Shown here: positions 58,753 through 64,000 of the stretch, in pieces | How positions within the stretch are numbered: the first letter of the stretch is position 1 | Layout: every line of letters starts with the position of its first letter | The notes under the pieces: model-generated | The model's database searches: none | What the model saw: the letters and a program-made list of their open reading frames with translations, nothing else | What the model was told of the DNA's origin: nothing | Assembly (NCBI GenBank): GCA_009602735.1 | Contig: WELA01009551.1 | Coordinates: 1-64,000, forward strand | DNA: 64,000 nucleotides | Source: Mesotaenium endlicherianum | Lineage: Eukaryota; Streptophyta; Zygnematophyceae; Zygnematales; Mesotaeniaceae | Reading direction: 5' to 3' | Position numbers and translations under genes: made by a program

Positions 58753-59220
58753 CTAGGGCTTAATGATGGCCCAGCCTTCCGATTGACGGATGATCAGCTC
58801 GCCATTGGCGCTGGGTACGATGCCGATGAAATCATATAATTGATCGCGGCTGATCTTTCTTTCCTTCAATGTATTGCCGCATTGCGCCACGATCACGCCC
58901 TTTGCTACCAGGGCTTTCAGCTCGTTCTCGTATTTGCTGCCCTTCATATAAGCTTCGGTACCGCCGGCAAAAGCCACCAGCTCAATTTGTAACTTTCCCT
59001 GCAGGCGCGGGTCTTGCAATACGTTGTTGATATTGCGAAGGGCTTTCTCAATCACTTTAGGTTCGTTACCGTCCAACTGATAAATGGCATGGTAAGATTT
59101 CTTCGTAGCGCTGGCTCCGCTGAACGAATAATTTTTTTCAAGAAGAGGATCTTTCGATTGCGCCATTGTTATGGTGCCAATGAGCAGTGATCCGAACAAT
59201 ACTAAAAACGATTTTATCAT
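58753..59220 (-). CDS. DsrE-family exported protein
   Basis: This 155-residue protein has a signal peptide (FLVLFGSLLIGTITMAQS). The rest is a DsrE-like sulfurtransferase fold: YHAIYQLDGNEPKVIEKALR, NVLQDPRLQGKLQIELVAFA, VAKGVIVAQCGNTLKERKIS with the conserved Cys, and GIVPSANGELIIRQSEGWAI. The one Cys could carry a persulfide, but function is unproven. Its 5' leader holds a 7-bp hairpin (GGCTGTA with TACAGCC near 59235-59251). Confidence 0.88.
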   Translation of the reverse strand: MIKSFLVLFGSLLIGTITMAQSKDPLLEKNYSFSGASATKKSYHAIYQLDGNEPKVIEKALRNINNVLQDPRLQGKLQIELVAFAGGTEAYMKGSKYENELKALVAKGVIVAQCGNTLKERKISRDQLYDFIGIVPSANGELIIRQSEGWAIIKP

Positions 59221-59323
59221 GTCTTTTTTATGAAGGCTGTAATATACAGCCCTTTCTCATTACTGTAGTCGTTTATTCCATCAATAAACAGTAATTTAGA
59301 GGGTATCCAATCAATACCATACT

Positions 59324-60439
59324 ATGAATTCCCGACGCGATTTCCTGCAAAAGCTTACGGGTTCTGCCCTTGCTTTTTCACTCCTGCCACGATATGCCAA
59401 TAGCAGCGTACTGCATACCCATGCTTACGAAGGTCCTGTGTTGCGAGTAGCGTTGATGGGACTGGGCAGTTATGCCACAAGAGTAGCAGAGGCCATGCAG
59501 GCCTGTCAGAAAGCCAAAATAACCGGGTTGATCAGCGGAACGCCCGCCAAACTCAAAACATGGCAAGGGAAATACAATGTGCCTGATCAAAATTGCTATA
59601 ACTATGAAACCTTCGATGCGATCAAGAATAACCCGGATATCGATGCGGTATATGTGCTAACGCCCAACGCACTTCATCACGATGAAGTGATCAGGGTGGC
59701 AAAAACAGGCAAGCATGTTATTTGTGAAAAGCCCATGGGGTTGAATGCCAAAGAAGGAGCGGAAATGATTACGGCTTGCAAAGCAGCAGGCGTGAAACTA
59801 TTGGTAGGGTATCGCATGCACTTCGAGCCGAATACACTCGAGATCATCCGCATGCGCAATGAAAGCGCGTTTGGTAAGATCAAATTCTTCCAGGGGTTGA
59901 GTGGTTTTCGCATTGGCGACCCGAAGCAATGGCGATTGAATAAACAGCTTGCGGGCGGCGGCTCATTGATGGATATAGGCATTTATTCCATCAACGGCGC
60001 CCGGTATATGACAGGTGAAGAACCGCTATGGGTAACGGCACAGGAAACCAAGACCGATCCGGTGAAATTCAAAGACGGCGTAGATGAAACCATCCAGTTT
60101 CAACTGGGCTTTCCCAGCGGAGCAGTGGCCTCTTGTTTGTCTACCTATAGCATGAATTACCTGGACCGTTTTTTCCTGGATGGAGAAAATGGTTTTGCCG
60201 AACTGCAACCGGCTACAAATTATGGGCCGATCAAAGGTCGCACACACAAAGGAGAGCTGAGCTATCTGCATATAGCGCACCAGACAAGGCAAATGGAAGA
60301 GATGTCGGATATCCTGTTAGCTGGCAAACAACCCATCGTGCCTGTTGATGGAGGTGAGGCGTTGAAAGACCTGAAGATCATCGATGCCATCTACCAGGCT
60401 ACTCAAACCGGGAAAAAGGTGGAGCTATCTGCACTATAA
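59324..60439 (+). CDS. Tat-exported Gfo/Idh/MocA family oxidoreductase
   Basis: The 371-residue protein starts with a twin-arginine signal (NSRRDFLQKLTGSALAFSLL), so it is exported folded with its NAD(P). The Rossmann domain has RVALMGLGSYATRVAEAMQA, then DAVYVLTPNALHHDEVIRVA and GKHVICEKPMGLNAKEGAEM with the key Lys. The C-terminal part has GYRMHFEPNTLEIIRM and LAGGGSLMDIGIYSINGARY. It resembles glucose-fructose oxidoreductase-like enzymes. The sugar or cyclitol substrate is unknown. Inositol oxygenase is 1.4 kb away, but no pathway link is shown. Confidence 0.9.
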   Translation: MNSRRDFLQKLTGSALAFSLLPRYANSSVLHTHAYEGPVLRVALMGLGSYATRVAEAMQACQKAKITGLISGTPAKLKTWQGKYNVPDQNCYNYETFDAIKNNPDIDAVYVLTPNALHHDEVIRVAKTGKHVICEKPMGLNAKEGAEMITACKAAGVKLLVGYRMHFEPNTLEIIRMRNESAFGKIKFFQGLSGFRIGDPKQWRLNKQLAGGGSLMDIGIYSINGARYMTGEEPLWVTAQETKTDPVKFKDGVDETIQFQLGFPSGAVASCLSTYSMNYLDRFFLDGENGFAELQPATNYGPIKGRTHKGELSYLHIAHQTRQMEEMSDILLAGKQPIVPVDGGEALKDLKIIDAIYQATQTGKKVELSAL

Positions 60440-61660
60440 TTTCAGGAACCATTTTTTTCTGTATAAAAAATATAAAACAGAGAATTGGATCAAAGCCACG
60501 CCTGTCCATACCAGGGCCTGGTTATAAGGAGCGGGCGCCTGGTTGATCAATCCTCCGAACAGGAAACGGGAGCTGTGTTCAAAATTCACCAGGCCATGTG
60601 TGGCCATGTATATTAAAATAGAATTGGCGCCCATCCATACAAAGGGCATACACCATTTTTTATATCCCCATGCATCTATGATCGTATAAAACAGCGACAG
60701 CAACAAAAGGCTCCATCCTCCTGTGTATAATACAAAAGAGCTGGTCCATAATTTTTTGTTGATCGGGAAAACAAGATTCCAAAGCAGGGCTAATAACAAT
60801 AATAAGATACCTGAAAGAAATAATATCCATCCTTTCTTTTGCGGGGCGAACCGGTTATCACGCAAAAAGCGACCAGTGAACATTCCCAGCATAGCTGTTC
60901 CAATGGCAGGAATGGTAGAGAGCCATCCTTCCGGATCATAGATCACCCGGTGTAGTTTGCCTGGAAGCAATAACCTGTCTATATACGATGCCAGATTGCC
61001 TTCGGGTGTAAGCACACCGGCGCCATAACCGGGAACAGGCACCCATTGCATGAGTATCCAGTAACCCAATAACAAGCCAGCCACCCATATTATTTGCTTG
61101 CGAAAAGAAGTATTCAGATAAATGAGCGCTGCAAAAAAGCAACTCAATGCAATGCGCCCTAATACGCTGGCAAAACGGGTTTCGTGAAATCCTTTCCATT
61201 CTAACAGGCCGTTCACTACTGTTCCCAGGAACAATAAGACCAGTGTGCGCTTGATGAGTGAACGGTAGATATGCTTACGCGCAGTTGCCTGATCGGCTCC
61301 GGCTTTTTCCAGTTGATTATTGAAAGAATAATACATGCTCACACCTGCAATAAAAATAAACAGGGGAAAGATGAGGTCGTAAAAAGTAAAACCATTCCAT
61401 ACGGTGTGGCGCAGCTGGTTGCTGATACCTACAAAAACTCTTTCAGTCATTGTCAATGTACTGTTGATCGCAATCTGTTCGTCGTCTATGTTTTGAACCA
61501 ATGCATGTTTTTGTGTAATGACCGATGCGATGCCATGAAAAATAGCTTCCCCGCAAACGATCCAGAACATATCAAACCCACGCAGGGCATCCAGTGAAAG
61601 CAGCCTTCCAGTGGCCTGATTTTTATTTGCTGATGAGTGATTGGGTAGAGTAGTTGGCAT
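60434..61660 (-). CDS. DUF5009/heparan-alpha-glucosaminide acetyltransferase-like membrane protein
   Basis: From the ATG at 61660 (MPTTLPNHSSANKNQATGRL) the protein has 408 residues with about ten hydrophobic segments. RLLSLDALRGFDMFWIVCGE and FYDLIFPLFIFIAGVSMYYS are the signature regions of this acyltransferase-like group, with Asp in the first segment. VWMGANSILIYMATHGLVNF is the late conserved helix. It probably acylates a sugar on the outer side of the membrane; substrate unknown. The last 6 bases overlap the convergent oxidoreductase stop. The 23 codons upstream of this ATG lack family similarity. Confidence 0.82.
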   Translation of the reverse strand: MPTTLPNHSSANKNQATGRLLSLDALRGFDMFWIVCGEAIFHGIASVITQKHALVQNIDDEQIAINSTLTMTERVFVGISNQLRHTVWNGFTFYDLIFPLFIFIAGVSMYYSFNNQLEKAGADQATARKHIYRSLIKRTLVLLFLGTVVNGLLEWKGFHETRFASVLGRIALSCFFAALIYLNTSFRKQIIWVAGLLLGYWILMQWVPVPGYGAGVLTPEGNLASYIDRLLLPGKLHRVIYDPEGWLSTIPAIGTAMLGMFTGRFLRDNRFAPQKKGWILFLSGILLLLLALLWNLVFPINKKLWTSSFVLYTGGWSLLLLSLFYTIIDAWGYKKWCMPFVWMGANSILIYMATHGLVNFEHSSRFLFGGLINQAPAPYNQALVWTGVALIQFSVLYFLYRKKWFLKL

Positions 61661-61697
61661 ATTGCTGGTTTTAGAAGAAGTGCATACTGACTGTTGT

Positions 61698-61730
61698 AAA
61701 AAAGCTTTGTCCCGGACGCACCGGGACAAA
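61698..61730 (-). terminator. Terminator downstream of inositol oxygenase
   Basis: TTTGTCCCGG and CCGGGACAAA form a perfect 10-bp stem with a 5-base loop, followed on the minus strand by GCTTTTTT. It lies about 130 bases after the inositol oxygenase stop and ends before the DUF5009-like gene. The bases between hold no gene. Confidence 0.75.
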
Positions 61731-61860
61731 GATACGGCTGCTTACTGACAGCGGTTGACCAATTGCAGGGTTTTGAACTAGTTTGATATTGGTGGTCAAT
61801 GCCGCCGTGGATATTGGAAAATACGGCCTAAATGATAATATGTATGCTACCTGTTTTTGT

Positions 61861-62730
61861 TCAGAACTTTAGTGTTGAAGGGAGATATTTTGCAATGAGC
61901 GCTTCGTAATAAGGACGCAGCTTTTCCCAATCCGGCGGCTCGGGGTTTTTCGAATAGAGATCATAAGGATTGAATAATTGTACCCAGGGCAACATTTTCT
62001 TATCATGTTCATCTAGCAGATAGCTGTATTCATTTTCGCGGTGCCATGCATAAAACGAGTGATAACGCAGCATGTACAGTCCTTCTTCCGGCAGGTGATC
62101 TTTCAACATCTGGTATACATACTCATCGTGCCCCCAGCTCATCTTTATATTCCTTAATCCGCAATGGGGTTCGTAAACGCCGTATTGCGTATTATACGCA
62201 CTGTTATTATAATCGGGATTGTCTTTGAAAAATTCAGAATAAACCACTTTATCCGAATAAGCACAACCAACAGGAAAAGTGTCTCCCACAACCGCCCATT
62301 GCGGTTCACCAAACAGGCATAATACTTTACCCATATCGTGCATTAAACCTACCAGTACCATCCAATCGGGATGCCCGTCGCGCCTGATGGCTTCAGATGT
62401 TTGCAGCAGGTGCTGGAATTGATCAAGATCGGTATCGGGATCTGAATCGTCTACCAATTGATTCAAAAACTGGAATGCATCCCATACCGACATTTCCTTG
62501 CGGTTGAATCTTAAAAAGTCTTCCCGTTTCTGTACTACAAAATCATAGGTCTGATAGGTATGATTCAATTTGTAAAATTCCCGTACTGTATCTCTTTCGG
62601 GAGCTTCGTAATTGCGATAGGCTTCGGTGCTTTTGGAGGTGGCGATGGACTCCGGATCGGGATATCGGCGCAGTACATCATCTTCCCACTGATCGAGGCT
62701 GGTTAATGGACTGGCATTCGTAGTGCTCAT
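61861..62730 (-). CDS. Inositol oxygenase (MIOX)
   Basis: MIOX converts myo-inositol to D-glucuronate with O2 at a mixed-valent di-iron site. The 289 residues match the animal and plant enzyme in length. Signatures are REFYKLNHTYQTYDFVVQKR, LVGLMHDMGKVLCLFGEPQW with the His-Asp iron pair, WAVVGDTFPVGCAYS, IKMSWGHDEYVYQML with the next His and Asp, and MLRYHSFYAWHRENEYSYLL with a further His. All iron ligands look present. It is divergent from a LacI-type regulator with a perfect operator between them, so induction by inositol or a product is likely. No other inositol gene is visible in the window. Confidence 0.93.
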   Translation of the reverse strand: MSTTNASPLTSLDQWEDDVLRRYPDPESIATSKSTEAYRNYEAPERDTVREFYKLNHTYQTYDFVVQKREDFLRFNRKEMSVWDAFQFLNQLVDDSDPDTDLDQFQHLLQTSEAIRRDGHPDWMVLVGLMHDMGKVLCLFGEPQWAVVGDTFPVGCAYSDKVVYSEFFKDNPDYNNSAYNTQYGVYEPHCGLRNIKMSWGHDEYVYQMLKDHLPEEGLYMLRYHSFYAWHRENEYSYLLDEHDKKMLPWVQLFNPYDLYSKNPEPPDWEKLRPYYEALIAKYLPSTLKF

Positions 62731-62809
62731 AGTGGTATGGTTTCGTTATGGAAGCTTATACTAAATTGTTGTTTTTTTGGTCAATAAATGTCATTCATGC
62801 GCGTATTTA

Positions 62810-62831
62810 TTTACGAAACCGGTTTCGTAAA
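62810..62831. promoter_or_regulatory. LacI-type operator palindrome between inositol oxygenase and regulator
   Basis: The 22-bp perfect palindrome has TTACGAAACCGGTTTCGTAA as its inner 20 bases. The central CCGG/AAACCGGTTT form is typical of LacI-family sites. It lies 80 bases before the inositol oxygenase ATG and 82 before the chosen regulator start, so it could control both. Confidence 0.85.
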
Positions 62832-62912
62832 ACCCCTGAAAATTGTTTATTTTCACTGCAGTTGGTTCATTTCGTCCAACAACGATTATTCAGGACTCTT
62901 AATATCAATCTG

Positions 62913-63932
62913 TTGAACGGTACTACCATTAAGCAATTGGCAAAAGAATTGAACCTGTCTGCAGGCTCCGTTTCCAAAGCGTTGAAAGACAGCCACGAGA
63001 TCAGCAGCGAGACCAAACAAAAAGTATTGGCCCTGGCTGCCAAATATCATTATACACCCAACCCCTATGCGAGCAGTCTCCGTAAACGAAAAAGCAAAAC
63101 CATTGCAGTAGTGCTGCCCGAAGTGGCAGATAGTTTTTTTTCGCTGGCCATTAATGGTATTGAATCCGTTGCGCAAGCCAAAGGATATCATGTATTGATC
63201 TATCTTTCACATGAAGATTTTAAAAGAGAAGAACAGATCCTGTCGGCCTTCAGGAGTGGCCGGGTAGATGGTATTTTGATTTCTGTTTCGGAAGAAACTT
63301 CACAGGCCGATCATATCAAAGAAGTACTTACGGCAGGTATTCCCGTGGTTTTTTTCGACCGTATTTTCGATGATATTGAAGCTGCTAAAATCTCTACCAA
63401 CGATTTTGAAGGCGCTTATGAAGCCACGCGTTGTTTGCTGGAACGGGGTTGTAAAAAGATCAGTTTTTTATCCATCGCAGCCAACCTGTCCATCACTTCG
63501 AAAAGGGTGCAAGGCTTTCAAAAAGCATTGCACGATGCGCACATAGGCGCAACAGATGCAGATGTATTGCTTTGCAGTAACGATATGGAACAGAATTGCA
63601 GATTGATCAGGCAATTGCTGGAGCAAAGGGATAAACCGGATGGCATCATTGCATCTGTTGAAAAACTGGTTACACCTGTTTACCTGGTGAGTAAACAACT
63701 TGGTATGGCTATTCCTGATGACCTGAAAGTCATTGGTTTTACCAACCTGCATTCCGCATCTATTCTCGAGCCCTCTCTGACCACTGTTACGCAGCCGGCT
63801 TTTGAAATAGGGAAGACTGCAGCCTCCGTTCTTTTCAAGGGATTAGAAGAAAAGCACTTTACATTGTCTGCGCAAACCATTACGATACCTTCCATGCTGG
63901 TTGAACGGGCATCTACCCGAGGGAATCAGTAG
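62913..63932 (+). CDS. LacI-family transcriptional regulator
   Basis: From a TTG at 62913 (MNGTTIKQLAKELNLSAGSV) the protein has 339 residues, the normal family length. The open frame continues to 62748 with an ATG, but that stretch spans the operator palindrome and has no similarity. The HTH is TTIKQLAKELNLSAGSVSKA then LKDSHEISSETKQKVLALAA and the hinge HYTPNPYASSLRKRKSKTIA. The periplasmic-binding-protein-like core follows: VVLPEVADSFFSLAINGIES, GRVDGILISVSEETSQ, VVFFDRIFDDIEAAKISTND, KKISFLSIAANLSITSKRVQ, LKVIGFTNLHSASILEPSLT and TVTQPAFEIGKTAASVLF. It probably represses itself and inositol oxygenase until a ligand binds. Confidence 0.88.
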   Translation: MNGTTIKQLAKELNLSAGSVSKALKDSHEISSETKQKVLALAAKYHYTPNPYASSLRKRKSKTIAVVLPEVADSFFSLAINGIESVAQAKGYHVLIYLSHEDFKREEQILSAFRSGRVDGILISVSEETSQADHIKEVLTAGIPVVFFDRIFDDIEAAKISTNDFEGAYEATRCLLERGCKKISFLSIAANLSITSKRVQGFQKALHDAHIGATDADVLLCSNDMEQNCRLIRQLLEQRDKPDGIIASVEKLVTPVYLVSKQLGMAIPDDLKVIGFTNLHSASILEPSLTTVTQPAFEIGKTAASVLFKGLEEKHFTLSAQTITIPSMLVERASTRGNQ

Positions 63933-64000
63933 ACGAAAAAGTAGTAATTGGCCATTTAGTTAGCGGAACGTTTTCATTTAACAGGAGAAATATTAGCGCT
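63933..64000. other. End of window, no gene seen
   Basis: These 68 bases after the regulator are AT-rich and hold no complete gene or clear terminator. They could be the leader of a further gene outside the window. Confidence 0.4.

Noticed and set aside
62748-62912. ATG-started N-terminal extension of the LacI regulator
   Set aside because: It would translate the perfect operator palindrome and gives a protein 55 residues longer than the family.

Overview
The window is chromosomal DNA of a Bacteroidota bacterium, most likely order Chitinophagales (family Chitinophagaceae or close). The reasons are promoter boxes of the TAnnTTTG type typical of the phylum, two Oar-like TonB-dependent receptors, a TamB of about 1600 residues, a small ECF sigma factor followed by a membrane-anchored beta-barrel protein, an L36 protein that has lost most of its zinc ligands, and a housekeeping gene set with best mental matches in that group. 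Coding density is high. I saw no rRNA, CRISPR array, insertion sequence or transposase. One tRNA gene (Asp, GTC) is present.

Layout. 1-1.3 kb: the end of an AT-richer integrated element (three small genes, two of them helix-turn-helix-like) that stops beside the 3' end of tRNA-Asp. 1.4-10.8 kb: housekeeping genes accA, dapA, a multi-pass acyltransferase-like protein, mutS, a TrmH-type methyltransferase, a UbiA prenyltransferase, ruvX, def and a secreted protein. 10.8-14 kb: ECF sigma factor, anchored beta-barrel protein and lipoprotein, read leftward. 14-17 kb: two ATP-dependent carboxylate-amine ligases with a divergent esterase. 17-24 kb: two large Oar-like receptors. 24-35 kb: ribBA, phoH, rpe, a TPR lipoprotein, a small membrane protein, homogentisate dioxygenase, an MFS exporter, and a predicted metalloprotease with an outer-membrane barrel. 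35-39 kb: the alpha ribosomal operon infA-rpmJ-rpsM-rpsK-rpsD-rpoA-rplQ, then carA, aroQ and a GT39-like transferase. 42-47.6 kb: tamB with a DinB-like gene. 47.7-56.6 kb: gamma-glutamyltransferase, then a tight five-gene operon (M14 carboxypeptidase, PIG-L deacetylase, two membrane microproteins, sodium:solute symporter). 56.6-64 kb: a GH13 enzyme, NIPSNAP, DsrE, a Tat-exported Gfo/Idh/MocA oxidoreductase, a DUF5009-like protein, and inositol oxygenase divergent from a LacI-type regulator, with a perfect palindromic operator between them.

The most notable unexplained structure is a family of about 80-bp palindromic intergenic repeats (seven copies from 25.3 to 47.7 kb), one of which sits inside the ribosomal protein operon. 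Other points of interest are the M14/PIG-L/symporter operon, whose two hydrolases end in a similar domain and which encodes a 39-residue TTG-started microprotein; the amidoligase-esterase cluster; several genes whose promoter box ends only 4-5 bases before the start codon; and the LacI operator next to inositol oxygenase. Gene starts were re-chosen where the longest open frame ran into a neighbour, a promoter or an operator (mutS, trmH, ubiA, def, hmgA, the MFS gene, the LacI gene and others).
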